Source: Pseudomonas koreensis (GTDB lineage Bacteria > Pseudomonadota > Gammaproteobacteria > Pseudomonadales > Pseudomonadaceae). From it: a stretch of 64,000 bases of DNA. The translations under genes and the position numbers were made by a program. Shown one piece after another: positions 17,708 through 26,411 of this stretch. The stretch's first letter is position 1, and every line of letters starts with the position of its first letter. The stretch spans positions 1 through 64,000 of the forward strand of contig NZ_JAOEJU010000016.1 of assembly GCF_025447595.1 (NCBI RefSeq), given 5' to 3'. The notes under the pieces are model-generated. The model made no database searches, was not told the DNA's origin, and worked only from the letters and a program-made list of their open reading frames with translations.

Positions 17708-17796
17708 TGTGGGAGCGAGCTTGCTCGCGATAGCGACGGATCAGTCACCACTACAGTGCCTGACAGACCGCTTTCGCGAGCAAGCTCGCTCCCACA
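17708..17796. repeat. REP doublet (REPIN)
   Basis: Inverted REP arms with TGTGGG outermost, 89 bases, 17 bases beyond the 3' end of the PA3688-like gene. Confidence 0.9.
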
Positions 17797-17813
17797 TTTT
17801 GATTTTTGTTGTG

Positions 17814-18158
17814 TCAGTGTTTTTGCTTGCCGGCAGCGGCCGACAAGTCATGCAAATGACGCCGTGACAGAGCGAGAAAACGTGGCGTCGGGCCGACATC
17901 TTCATACAGCGGATCGCCTTCCTCATCGGTGGCGACCACGGTCGAACCTTTCACATACGGCAGGCTCGCTTCGAACTCTTCGAGGGCGGCGCCGATCAGC
18001 TCGCCGAGCAGTTCTTCGGCGTGACGTTTGGGGTACATCTCGGCGATTGCCGCCAGCCGTGCGGCAGCTTCCACATCCAGATGAATCGTGTAGCCGGTAT
18101 CGGTCAGGCGACCCTTGGCGGTTTCTTCCCAATGCTGGGCGAGTTCACGGATTTTCAT
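17814..18158 (-). CDS. Small cytoplasmic protein, PA3688-like (often labelled pili assembly/tip component)
   Basis: 114 aa from ATG 18158 (MKIRELAQHWEE), which has GAGG five bases upstream; the six-residue longer version would place that site inside the gene. Sequence: TGYTIHLDVEAAARLAAIAEMYPKRHAEELLGELIGAALEEFE, a short beta-strand then helices, similar in style to ribbon-helix-helix or small regulatory proteins. No signal peptide or membrane segment, which argues against a pilus tip role; that label comes from database annotation I remember and I do not trust it. Confidence 0.75.
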   Translation of the reverse strand: MKIRELAQHWEETAKGRLTDTGYTIHLDVEAAARLAAIAEMYPKRHAEELLGELIGAALEEFEASLPYVKGSTVVATDEEGDPLYEDVGPTPRFLALSRRHLHDLSAAAGKQKH

Positions 18159-18372
18159 AAAAACCTCATGTCGCACCTGCTCATGGCAGGTCTTGGTGAG
18201 TGTCCGGCATCAGCCGGCGGCAAGCCGTTGTGCGGCTTACTGTTGAGACTAGCTTCAACCCTCAAGGTTTAAAGTCCCTTCGTCGTCTGCTTGTAAGAAG
18301 CGTCCCAGAGCGGCACTCTCTGTTCATCCACTCACTTGCGATCCGTCACCGATTACTGCTGGAGAGATGCTG

Positions 18373-21003
18373 ATGACCGATATTGATGCACGCTTGCGCG
18401 AAGACGTTCACCTGCTCGGTGAGCTGCTGGGCAACACCATTCGTGACCAGTACGGCGAGGCGTTTCTCGACAAGATCGAGCAGATCCGCAAGGGCGCCAA
18501 GGCCGACCGGCGCGGCTCGATGGACGCCGAACTCAGCGCCAGCCTCAATCAATTGAGCGAAGACGAACTGCTGCCGGTGGCGCGGGCCTTCAACCAGTTT
18601 CTCAACCTGGCGAACATCGCCGAGCAGTACCAGCTCATCCACCGCCGCGAAGAGACCCAGGCCGCGCCGTTCGAATCCCGCGTGCTGCCGGAACTGCTCG
18701 CCCGCCTGCGCAACGAAGGGCACAGCGCCGAATCCCTGGCCCGGCAACTGGCGCGGCTGGAAATCGAACTGGTACTCACCGCGCACCCGACCGAAGTGGC
18801 CCGCCGCACGCTGATCCAGAAGTACGACGCGATTGCCGCGCAACTGGCGGCTCAGGATCACCGCGACCTGACCACAGCCGAACGCGAGCAGATCCACAAC
18901 ACCCTGCAACGCCTGATCGCCGAAGCCTGGCACACCGAAGAAATCCGTCGCACCCGCCCGACTCCGGTGGACGAAGCCAAGTGGGGTTTTGCGGTGATCG
19001 AACACTCGCTGTGGCAGGCGATTCCCAACCATATGCGCAAGGCCGATCAGGCGCTGTTCGCCGCCACCGGTCTGCGTTTGCCGCTGGAAGCCGCGCCGAT
19101 CCGCTTCGCTTCGTGGATGGGCGGCGACCGCGACGGCAACCCGAACGTGACCGCTGCCGTGACCCGCGAAGTGCTGTTGCTGGCACGCTGGATGGCGGCG
19201 GATCTGTACCTGCGTGACGTCGATCACCTGGCCGCCGAACTGTCGATGCAGCAGGCCAGCGAAGCGCTCAAGGCCCGGGCCGGCGACAGTGCCGAGCCGT
19301 ATCGTGCGGTGCTCAAGCAATTGCGTGAACGGCTGCGGGCCACGCGCAACTGGGCCCATGCGTCGCTGACCGCAACCACGCCGGCCCCGGCGGATGTGCT
19401 GCACAACAACCGCGACCTGCTCGATCCACTGGAGCTGTGTTTCAACTCGCTGCACGAGTGCGGCATGGGCGTGATCGCCGACGGGCCGTTGCTCGATTGC
19501 CTGCGCCGGGCCGTGACCTTCGGCCTGTTCCTGGTGCGCCTCGATGTGCGTCAGGATTCGTCCCGCCACAGCGCGGCCATGACCGAAATCACCGATTACC
19601 TTGGCCTCGGCAAGTACGAAGAGTGGGACGAAGAACAGCGCATCAGCTTCCTGACCCGCGAACTGCAAAACCGTCGGCCGTTGCTGCCGGCGCATTTCAA
19701 ACCTTCGGCGGACACCGCCGAAGTGCTCGCCACCTGCAAGGAAATCGCCGCCGCGCCGGGCGCTTCGCTGGGCTCCTACGTGATCTCCATGGCCGGTGCC
19801 GCTTCTGATGTGCTGGCGGTGCAATTGCTGCTCAAGGAATCCGGCGTGTTGCGCCCGATGCGCGTGGTGCCGCTGTTCGAAACCCTCGCCGACCTCGACA
19901 ACGCAGGCCCGGTGATCGAACGCCTGTTGCTGCTGCCGGGTTACCGCGCGCGCCTGCAAGGCCCGCAGGAGGTGATGATCGGCTATTCCGATTCGGCCAA
20001 GGACGCTGGCACCACCGCAGCGGCCTGGGCGCAATACCGGGCGCAGGAGCGACTGGTGGAAATCTGTCGCGAGCAGCAAGTCGAACTGCTGCTGTTCCAC
20101 GGCCGCGGTGGCACCGTGGGCCGTGGCGGCGGCCCGGCACACGCGGCGATTCTGTCGCAGCCGCCGGGTTCGGTGGCCGGACGTTTCCGCACCACCGAGC
20201 AGGGGGAAATGATTCGATTCAAATTCGGCCTGCCGGACATCGCCGAACAGAACCTCAATTTGTATCTGGCAGCGGTGCTTGAAGCGACCCTGTTGCCACC
20301 GCCGCCACCGACGCCTGAATGGCGGCATCTGATGGACGAACTGGCCGCTGACGGCGTCGCCGCCTACCGTGCGGTGGTGCGGGAAAATCCGCAGTTCGTC
20401 GAGTATTTCCGTCAGTCGACGCCGGAACAGGAGTTGGGCCGTTTGCCATTGGGCAGCCGTCCGGCCAAGCGCCGCGCCGGTGGTATCGAAAGTCTGCGGG
20501 CGATTCCGTGGATCTTCGGCTGGACCCAGACCCGTCTGATGCTGCCGGCCTGGCTCGGCTGGGAAACCGCGCTGAGCAAAGCGCTGGAGCGCGGTGAAGG
20601 CGAATTGCTCGGGCAGATGCGCGAGCAGTGGCCGTTCTTCCGCACGCGAATCGACATGCTGGAGATGGTGCTGGCCAAGGCCGACGCCGACATTGCGCTG
20701 TCCTACGACGAGCGTCTGGTGGAGCCAGACTTGCTGCCTTTGGGTGCGCACTTACGCGACCTATTGTCGCAGGCGTGTTCCGTAGTCCTCGGCCTGACCG
20801 GTCAGTCGCAGCTACTGGCACATAGCCCGGACACCCTGGAATTCATCCGTCTGCGCAACACCTACCTCGACCCGCTGCATCTATTGCAGGCTGAACTGCT
20901 GGCACGTTCGCGGCAGCAGAATGTCGAGCAGGGCAGCCCGGTGGAACAGGCGTTGCTGGTGTCTGTGGCGGGGATTGCCGCCGGTTTGCGAAATACCGGC
21001 TAA
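18373..21003 (+). CDS. ppc: Phosphoenolpyruvate carboxylase
   Basis: 876 aa. Carboxylates PEP to oxaloacetate, replenishing the TCA cycle. Conserved catalytic stretches: VLTAHPTEVARRT (catalytic His, about residue 140), the MGGDRDGNPNVT region, FHGRGGTVGRGGGPAH, and SRPAKRRAGGIESLRAIPWIFGWTQ near the C terminus. Starts at ATG 18373 because GGAGAG sits only two bases before the ATG at 18367 but eight before this one. Full length; monocistronic with a hairpin at 21023-21055. Confidence 0.97.
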   Translation: MTDIDARLREDVHLLGELLGNTIRDQYGEAFLDKIEQIRKGAKADRRGSMDAELSASLNQLSEDELLPVARAFNQFLNLANIAEQYQLIHRREETQAAPFESRVLPELLARLRNEGHSAESLARQLARLEIELVLTAHPTEVARRTLIQKYDAIAAQLAAQDHRDLTTAEREQIHNTLQRLIAEAWHTEEIRRTRPTPVDEAKWGFAVIEHSLWQAIPNHMRKADQALFAATGLRLPLEAAPIRFASWMGGDRDGNPNVTAAVTREVLLLARWMAADLYLRDVDHLAAELSMQQASEALKARAGDSAEPYRAVLKQLRERLRATRNWAHASLTATTPAPADVLHNNRDLLDPLELCFNSLHECGMGVIADGPLLDCLRRAVTFGLFLVRLDVRQDSSRHSAAMTEITDYLGLGKYEEWDEEQRISFLTRELQNRRPLLPAHFKPSADTAEVLATCKEIAAAPGASLGSYVISMAGAASDVLAVQLLLKESGVLRPMRVVPLFETLADLDNAGPVIERLLLLPGYRARLQGPQEVMIGYSDSAKDAGTTAAAWAQYRAQERLVEICREQQVELLLFHGRGGTVGRGGGPAHAAILSQPPGSVAGRFRTTEQGEMIRFKFGLPDIAEQNLNLYLAAVLEATLLPPPPPTPEWRHLMDELAADGVAAYRAVVRENPQFVEYFRQSTPEQELGRLPLGSRPAKRRAGGIESLRAIPWIFGWTQTRLMLPAWLGWETALSKALERGEGELLGQMREQWPFFRTRIDMLEMVLAKADADIALSYDERLVEPDLLPLGAHLRDLLSQACSVVLGLTGQSQLLAHSPDTLEFIRLRNTYLDPLHLLQAELLARSRQQNVEQGSPVEQALLVSVAGIAAGLRNTG

Positions 21004-21022
21004 GGTTTTCTGCGTGGGGCAG

Positions 21023-21055
21023 GGCACCCGGGGCGAACCTCGGGTGCCGTTTATT
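21023..21055 (+). terminator. Probable terminator after ppc
   Basis: GGCACCCG ... CGGGTGCC stem with extra inner pairing around a CGAA loop, followed by GTTTATT. The short T run makes it weaker than the lysS terminator. Confidence 0.6.
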
Positions 21056-21291
21056 GGCCGTGGGAAAAATGCGGTCAGGCGACAGTTAATGATGGGGTTG
21101 CGACTTGGGGAACCGCGTCGCAAGGTCGCGGCGGGCGCCGGTTTCTTCGACTTTTGGCGTCTTGTGTGGGCGCAGCCTGCTGTGTATCTTGATCAGCCTT
21201 TGGCCGTTTGGGCGGCCACGACCCGTTTTATGAGATTGGCCCCACGAGGCGAATCCGTTGTTTTTTATATAAAAAATTGAGGAGCACATCG

Positions 21292-21942
21292 ATGCGCGTC
21301 ATTCTGCTGGGAGCTCCCGGGGCCGGTAAAGGTACTCAGGCTAAGTTCATCACCGAGAAATTCGGCATTCCGCAAATCTCCACCGGCGACATGCTGCGTG
21401 CTGCGGTCAAGGCCGGCACCGAGCTGGGTATCAAGGCCAAGAGCATCATGGATGCCGGCGGCCTGGTGTCGGATGACCTGATCATCGCGCTGGTCAAGGA
21501 CCGTATCGCTCAAGCCGATTGCGCCAAGGGTTTCCTGTTCGATGGCTTCCCGCGCACCATTCCTCAGGCTGAAGCGCTGGTGACTGCCGGTGTCGAGCTG
21601 GACGCCGTGGTCGAAATCGCCGTTGAAGACGAAGAAATCGTTCAGCGTATCGCCGGTCGTCGCGTTCACGAGGCCAGCGGCCGCGTTTACCACATCGTCT
21701 ACAACCCGCCGAAAATTGCCGGTAAAGACGACATCACCGGTGAAGAGCTGGTACAGCGCAAGGACGACACCGAAGAAACCGTGCGTCATCGCCTGTCGGT
21801 CTATCACTCGCAGACCAAGCCGCTGGTGGAGTTCTACCAGAACCTGTCCGCCAAGAACGGTGGCAAACCGAAGTACAGCCACATCCCTGGCGTCGGTTCG
21901 GTTGAAGCGATCACCGCCAAGGTGCTTGAAGCGTTGAGCTGA
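21292..21942 (+). CDS. adk: Adenylate kinase
   Basis: 216 aa. Interconverts ATP+AMP and 2 ADP. P-loop GAPGAGKGTQAKF at residues 7-19, AMP-binding STGDMLRAAVK, FDGFPRT, and a long-form LID (GRVYHIVYNPPKIAGKDDITGEEL) without the zinc cysteines. Starts at ATG 21292, which has GAGGAG nine to ten bases upstream; an upstream extension has no site. Followed by a hairpin, then tsaB in the same direction. Confidence 0.97.
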   Translation: MRVILLGAPGAGKGTQAKFITEKFGIPQISTGDMLRAAVKAGTELGIKAKSIMDAGGLVSDDLIIALVKDRIAQADCAKGFLFDGFPRTIPQAEALVTAGVELDAVVEIAVEDEEIVQRIAGRRVHEASGRVYHIVYNPPKIAGKDDITGEELVQRKDDTEETVRHRLSVYHSQTKPLVEFYQNLSAKNGGKPKYSHIPGVGSVEAITAKVLEALS

Positions 21943-21966
21943 AAAACCTGATCCGCTGCATCATCC

Positions 21967-21996
21967 ACGGCCCGCTTGCGGGCCGTAGTTGTTTAT
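21967..21996 (+). terminator. Probable terminator after adk
   Basis: ACGGCCC-GCTTGC-GGGCCGT stem followed by a T-rich AGTTGTTTA tail, between adk and tsaB. Confidence 0.55.
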
Positions 21997-22036
21997 ACTG
22001 GCGCACTTTTTCCCCACCTGATTTACGGACACATCG

Positions 22037-22711
22037 ATGAGCACCTTGCTGGCCCTGGACACCGCGACTGAAGCTTGCTCCGTTGCCTTGCTGCATGACG
22101 GCAAGGTCACGAGCCATTACGAGGTGATCCCGCGCCTGCATGCGCAGAAACTGCTGCCGATGATCCAGCAACTGCTGGCCGACGCCGGCACCACCCTGCA
22201 AGCGGTGGACGCCATCGCCTTCGGCCGTGGCCCGGGCGCGTTCACGGGCGTGCGGATTGCCATCGGCGTGGTGCAAGGCCTGGCGTTTGCGCTGGATCGC
22301 CCGGTGTTGCCGGTGTCGAACCTGGCCGTGCTGGCGCAACGCGCTTTTCGCGAGCACGGCGTGAGCCAGGTCGCGGCCGCCATCGACGCGCGGATGGATG
22401 AGGTGTATTGGGGCTGCTACCGCGAGACGGCCGGGGAGATGCGTCTGGTCGGCGCCGAGGCGGTGCTGCCGCCGGAAGTGGCCGCGCTGCCGGACGATGC
22501 TTCGGGCGACTGGTTCGGTGCCGGCACTGGCTGGGGTTATGGCGAACGCATCGCTGTAAACCTGAGCGGATCCGACGCTGGCATGCTGCCCCACGCTGAA
22601 GACCTGCTGACCCTGGCGCGATTTGCCTGGGAGCGCGGTGAGGCGATTCCGGCAGACGACGCCCAGCCGGTTTACCTGCGCGACAAAGTGGCCACCCCGA
22701 AAGCCCGCTGA
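22037..22711 (+). CDS. tsaB: tRNA t6A modification protein TsaB
   Basis: 224 aa. Partner of TsaD in threonylcarbamoyl transfer to A37 of ANN-decoding tRNAs. ASKHA-type N terminus LLALDTATEACSVAL and the conserved GRGPGAFTGVRIAIGVVQGLAF. TsaB lacks catalytic activity itself and acts as a dimerisation platform. The dehydratase TcdA, which cyclises t6A, is also in this window (44571-45383) but in a different transcription unit. Confidence 0.95.
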   Translation: MSTLLALDTATEACSVALLHDGKVTSHYEVIPRLHAQKLLPMIQQLLADAGTTLQAVDAIAFGRGPGAFTGVRIAIGVVQGLAFALDRPVLPVSNLAVLAQRAFREHGVSQVAAAIDARMDEVYWGCYRETAGEMRLVGAEAVLPPEVAALPDDASGDWFGAGTGWGYGERIAVNLSGSDAGMLPHAEDLLTLARFAWERGEAIPADDAQPVYLRDKVATPKAR

Positions 22712-22725
22712 CCCATGTGAGATCC

Positions 22726-22815
22726 TGTGGGAGCGAGCTTGCTCGCGAATGCGGTGGGTCAGTCACCATCAATGGTGACCATATCCATGTTTTCGCGAGC
22801 AAGCTCGCTCCCACA
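22726..22815. repeat. REP doublet (REPIN)
   Basis: Inverted REP arms with TGTGGG outermost, 90 bases, 14 bases after the tsaB stop. Confidence 0.9.
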
Positions 22816-22966
22816 AGTTCAGTGATTGCCTCAACAAAGCCAATCGTCCGTTTCTAACCCCGCACTTTAAACCTTTTGTCTTTTATGTGTTCTAGTTATC
22901 ACTCGGCGATTTGCTAAGTCGGTCAGGTGCCGCTAAATTGCCATCATCGATACCGAGCATGACTTT

Positions 22967-23275
22967 ATGCGTATAGACGGCGTTTCCACTCATTCCTACC
23001 CCATCAAGCGCAAGCCTCGCAAAGGCAATCCGGCGCTGGATGAGTCCGTCGACGATATCGACGGCGAGCTGGAATTTCCGACCGAAGAGCAACTGGCTGC
23101 CCGTGCCGCCAAAGCCACCGCGCAACGCCTGAGCAATCTGCCCGCCCGCCAACAAGACATGATTTATCACCGCGCGATGAAGAAAAGCGTGGCCATGGCC
23201 CTGGCCAGCTACCTGAGCACCGCCGGTTTTGTCGATTGGGATGCAGACGTGCTGGGCCTCGATCTGTACATCTGA
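22967..23275 (+). CDS. Small conserved-looking protein of unknown function
   Basis: 102 aa, acidic and Ala-rich N-terminal half with DESVDDIDGELEFPTEEQLAARAAKATAQRLSNLPARQQDMIYHRAMKKSVAMALASYLS. No signal peptide or membrane helix. Its stop overlaps the start of the DUF72 gene (TGATG), so the two are probably translationally coupled. I recognise no domain. Confidence 0.7.
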   Translation: MRIDGVSTHSYPIKRKPRKGNPALDESVDDIDGELEFPTEEQLAARAAKATAQRLSNLPARQQDMIYHRAMKKSVAMALASYLSTAGFVDWDADVLGLDLYI

Positions 23276-24135
23276 TGGATCTGCCTTACTACCTCGGTTG
23301 CCCGTCCTGGAGCGAAAACGTCTGGCGCGAGTATCTGTATCCGGTAGACGCCAAGACCTCCGATTTCCTCGGACTCTATTCTCAAGTGTTCAACGCCGTG
23401 GAAGGCAACACGACCTTCTACGCCAGCCCCTCGCCGGCCACCGTGCAGCGCTGGGCCGAGGTGATGCCGGAGCATTTTCGCTTCACCGCCAAGTTTCCCG
23501 GTGACATCAGCCACAGCGGCGACTTGCGCGATCAACTGACCGCCGCGGAAACCTTCCTCCAGCTACTCAAGCCGCTCGGTGAGCGCGTCTCGCCCATGTG
23601 GCTGCAACTGTCGAAAAGCTTTACGCCGCATCGCTTGCCGGAGCTTGCCGCGTTCATCGATGCGCTGGATTGTCCGCTGGCGGTGGAAGTGCGGCACGAA
23701 CAGTTCTTCGCCAAGGGTGAGAGTGAGCGACTGCTCAACCGCCTGTTGCTGGATCGTGGCGTGGAGCGTATTTGTCTCGACCCGCGCGCGTTGTTCAGTT
23801 GCCTGTCCACCGAATCGTCGGTGATCCACGCCCAATCGAAAAAGCCCCGCGTACCGACGCGTCCGGCGGCGTTCACTCAATTCCCGCAGGTGCGCTTCAT
23901 CGGCCATCCGGAGCTTGAGGCCAACGATCCGTTCCTGGTGCCGTGGGTGGCGAAGATCGCCGAGTGGATCGAAGAGGGCCGCACGCCGTACATCTTCCTG
24001 CACACCGCCGATAACATTCTTGCAGCGAAGCTGGCGCAACGTTTTCACGCACAACTGATGCAACGTTTGCCTGGCTTGCGACCTTTGCCTGAGCTATACA
24101 GAGAACCCGCCGCCGAGCAACTTGGCCTGCTCTGA
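23275..24135 (+). CDS. DUF72-family protein
   Basis: 286 aa. Starts at ATG 23275, overlapping the upstream stop. Family hallmarks: YYLGCPSWSENVWREYLYP at the N terminus, YSQVFNAVEGNTTFYASPS, FRFTAKFP, and a C-terminal YIFLHTADN. DUF72 (YecE) proteins adopt a TIM-barrel fold with nuclease-like resemblance but have no settled activity. Coupled to the small upstream gene. Confidence 0.88.
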   Translation: MDLPYYLGCPSWSENVWREYLYPVDAKTSDFLGLYSQVFNAVEGNTTFYASPSPATVQRWAEVMPEHFRFTAKFPGDISHSGDLRDQLTAAETFLQLLKPLGERVSPMWLQLSKSFTPHRLPELAAFIDALDCPLAVEVRHEQFFAKGESERLLNRLLLDRGVERICLDPRALFSCLSTESSVIHAQSKKPRVPTRPAAFTQFPQVRFIGHPELEANDPFLVPWVAKIAEWIEEGRTPYIFLHTADNILAAKLAQRFHAQLMQRLPGLRPLPELYREPAAEQLGLL

Positions 24136-24167
24136 GGCGTATTTCTTTCCTGCCCAGGAGCCTGCCG

Positions 24168-25004
24168 ATGGACGCCCAAGCCCGTCAACAACAAGCCCGT
24201 AAAGCCGAAGCCTTCAAAGCCCTGCACGAACGCCCGGGGATTTTCGTGATTCCCAATCCATGGGATGCAGGTTCCGCGAAGATGCTCGCCAGTCTTGGCT
24301 ATCAGGCGCTGGCGACTACCAGCGCCGGTTATGCGTTTTCCCAGGGCAGAGCCGATGGGGGCCTGAGTCTCGACGATACGCTGGCCAATGTCCGGGCGAT
24401 TGTCGCGGCCACCGATCTGCCGGTGGCGGTGGATCTTGAAAACGGCTTCGCCGACGCCCCGGCCGAATCAGCGCAAAGTCTGATCCGCGCAGCCGAGGCG
24501 GGCGCCGTGGGCGGCTCGATCGAAGATGCCACGGGCCGGGAAGACTCGCCGATCTATTGCTTCGAACACGCCGTGGCGCGGATCGAAGCCGCCGTCACCG
24601 CCGTGCGCACCTTGCCGTTTCCCTTCATGCTGACCGCCCGTGCGGAAAACTACCTGCACGGCAATCCTGATATCAACGACACCATTCGCCGCTTGCAGGC
24701 CTTTGCCGAAGCCGGCGCCGACGTGCTGTACGCGCCGGACCTGCGTACCGCCGAAGAAGTTCTGGCGGTGGTGCGCGCGGTGGCGCCGAAACCGGTCAAT
24801 GTGTTGATGTCCGGTGGCTTGAAACTGACCGTGCAGCAGCTCGAAGAAATGGGCGTGAAGCGGATCAGTACCGGTTCGGCGCTGGCACTGGCGGCGTTGG
24901 GTGAGTTTTTCCGCGCGGCGGAAGAAATCCAGCAGTCCGGCACGTTCACCTTCACCTCCCGTTCGATGCCGTACGCCAAGGCCAATCAATTCTTCAAGGG
25001 ATGA
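24168..25004 (+). CDS. Isocitrate lyase / PEP mutase family enzyme
   Basis: 278 aa. TIM-barrel carboxy-lyase family: N-terminal FVIPNPWDAGSAKMLASLGYQALATTSAG, metal-binding DLENGFAD, GSIEDATGRED, and ARAENYLHGNPD. The usual lyase KKCGH-type cysteine motif is not seen, so it is not a canonical isocitrate or methylisocitrate lyase; oxaloacetate hydrolase or 2,3-dimethylmalate lyase-type reactions are alternatives. AGGAG lies seven bases before the ATG. It overlaps the next gene by four bases. Confidence 0.82.
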   Translation: MDAQARQQQARKAEAFKALHERPGIFVIPNPWDAGSAKMLASLGYQALATTSAGYAFSQGRADGGLSLDDTLANVRAIVAATDLPVAVDLENGFADAPAESAQSLIRAAEAGAVGGSIEDATGREDSPIYCFEHAVARIEAAVTAVRTLPFPFMLTARAENYLHGNPDINDTIRRLQAFAEAGADVLYAPDLRTAEEVLAVVRAVAPKPVNVLMSGGLKLTVQQLEEMGVKRISTGSALALAALGEFFRAAEEIQQSGTFTFTSRSMPYAKANQFFKG

Positions 25005-25699
25005 GCATGGGGCGCTGGCTGCTGTTGACGGGGTTGCTGATCATCGGTGGCAGCCTGATCGGCGTCTGGCGCGGTTGGCTCGATGTGCCGCCGCAGTGGA
25101 ATCCGTGGGCGCCGCTGGACGTGCAGGCGACGCCCAACTGGCTCACGGGCTACAAGTTGATGCGCCTGCGCAGCGATCCGGCCTTGTGCGAGCAGGCATT
25201 GGGCAGCTCCGGCCTGCGGGTTTCGCCACAGGCCGACAGCCCCGATGCCAAATGCCCGCTGATCGGCGCTTTGCGTGTGCAGGGCGGCGGGGTGGGACTC
25301 AGCAGCAGCTTTCTCGCCAGTTGCCCGTTGGCCGTGGCGTTTGCGATGTTCGAGCGCCACACGCTGCAACCGGCGGCGCAGCAGGTCTACGGTCAATCGG
25401 TGGCGCGGGTCGATCACCTCGGCAGCTTTGCCTGTCGCAACGTCTACAACCGCGAGAACGGCGCCCTCAGCCGCCATGCCAGCGCCGATGCGCTGGACAT
25501 CGCCGGCTTCCGTCTGGCGGATGGTCGCGCGATCAGCGTGCTCAAGGACTGGCCGAAGCAAAATCAGGACGCGCAGTTTCTACGTCAGGTGCGCGATGGC
25601 GCCTGCGAGGCGTTCAGTGTGGTGTTGAGTCCGGATTACAACACAGCCCATCGCAACCACTTTCATGTCGATGTCGGGCGCTGGAGCGTGTGTCGCTGA
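25001..25699 (+). CDS. Extensin-like C-terminal domain protein, membrane-anchored
   Basis: 232 aa. An N-terminal hydrophobic anchor (WLLLTGLLIIGGSLIGVW) is followed by a periplasmic domain with four or more cysteines and the signature SRHASADALDIAGFRLADGR and AHRNHFHVDVG. The His/Asp pattern resembles LAS-type D,D-peptidases such as MepA/VanY, so a peptidoglycan role is plausible (inference). ATG 25001 overlaps the upstream stop; ATG 25007 is an alternative. It converges with the minus-strand gene at 25704. Confidence 0.8.
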   Translation: MSMGRWLLLTGLLIIGGSLIGVWRGWLDVPPQWNPWAPLDVQATPNWLTGYKLMRLRSDPALCEQALGSSGLRVSPQADSPDAKCPLIGALRVQGGGVGLSSSFLASCPLAVAFAMFERHTLQPAAQQVYGQSVARVDHLGSFACRNVYNRENGALSRHASADALDIAGFRLADGRAISVLKDWPKQNQDAQFLRQVRDGACEAFSVVLSPDYNTAHRNHFHVDVGRWSVCR

Positions 25700-25703
25700 G
25701 GGA

Positions 25704-26318
25704 TCAGGCGGCGATGCGCAGGTTCTGCTGAACGATCGGGCGCACCCAGCCGTTATCGAAGTCCAGGGCTTTCTGCTGCTCGACGATTTCTTCCGGCGGG
25801 AACGGCGGATAAGGCTGCAGCAGGTCCAGATCGAACTCGGCAATCGGCAGGTACAGCGGCTTTTTCTGCGGCGCAGGGCCCGGTTCCGGAACCGGCTGGC
25901 CGTTGTTGATCACGACCGGACGAACCCAGCTGCTGTCGAAATCCTGCTGTTTTTGCTGAGTCTTGATTTCTTCTGCCGGGAACGGAGGGTACGGCTCGGC
26001 CAGTGTCATGTCGATTTCGGCGATCGGCAGGAACAGCGGCTCCGGCGGACGCACCTGGGTTTCCACCACATCGCATTCGCGCTGGCTGATGATGTGCGCG
26101 TGCAGTTCGCTGCCGACAGTCGGTTCTTCAGGGCTTTGCAGATCGACCGGCGGGAATGTCCCGCAGGCCGGCACCACATCACTCGATTGTTCGGCCAGTG
26201 CCTGGGCAAAGAAATCCTGCCACAGGTGGCTGACGCCGCCCAATGCTTGAGTGTTATGACGGCTGAAGTCGCCTGTGGGCGAAATGTAGCCAATCGATGT
26301 GGGAAGAATGCCTGACAT
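25704..26318 (-). CDS. Unknown protein with an internal 44-residue duplication
   Basis: 204 aa, no signal peptide, no transmembrane segment. Residues 94-137 and 154-197 are two copies of the same motif (PL(F/Y)LPIAE(I/F)D ... EPYPPFP/QPYPPFP ... DFD(S/N) ... WVRP(V/I)V) joined by a Pro/Gln linker. The period is 60 residues. The N-terminal 90 residues are unrelated. No family is recognised. It lies alone on the minus strand between the extensin-like gene and rsmJ, with which it is divergent. Confidence 0.7.
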   Translation of the reverse strand: MSGILPTSIGYISPTGDFSRHNTQALGGVSHLWQDFFAQALAEQSSDVVPACGTFPPVDLQSPEEPTVGSELHAHIISQRECDVVETQVRPPEPLFLPIAEIDMTLAEPYPPFPAEEIKTQQKQQDFDSSWVRPVVINNGQPVPEPGPAPQKKPLYLPIAEFDLDLLQPYPPFPPEEIVEQQKALDFDNGWVRPIVQQNLRIAA

Positions 26319-26411
26319 TTTTTTCGGTTGACGCTCAGCTCTGGCAAAATGCGCGTTGATTGGGTTATCGGCGGATTTTGCCGATCCTTAACTTTTTTGA
26401 GCGTGTTTTCC

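Larger units (their letters stand above)
17449..17813. other. Intergenic region with AlgU-type promoter and REP doublet
   Basis: No gene seen. The left part is the promoter region of the minus-strand lipoprotein operon; the right part (17708-17796) is a REP doublet just beyond the end of the PA3688-like gene. Confidence 0.7.

Noticed and set aside
17814..18158. Pilus tip component
   Set aside because: No signal peptide or pilin-like features; treated as a protein of unknown function.
18346..20751. 801-codon open frame antisense to ppc
   Set aside because: Mirror of ppc codon bias; the plus-strand gene has complete PEP carboxylase motifs.
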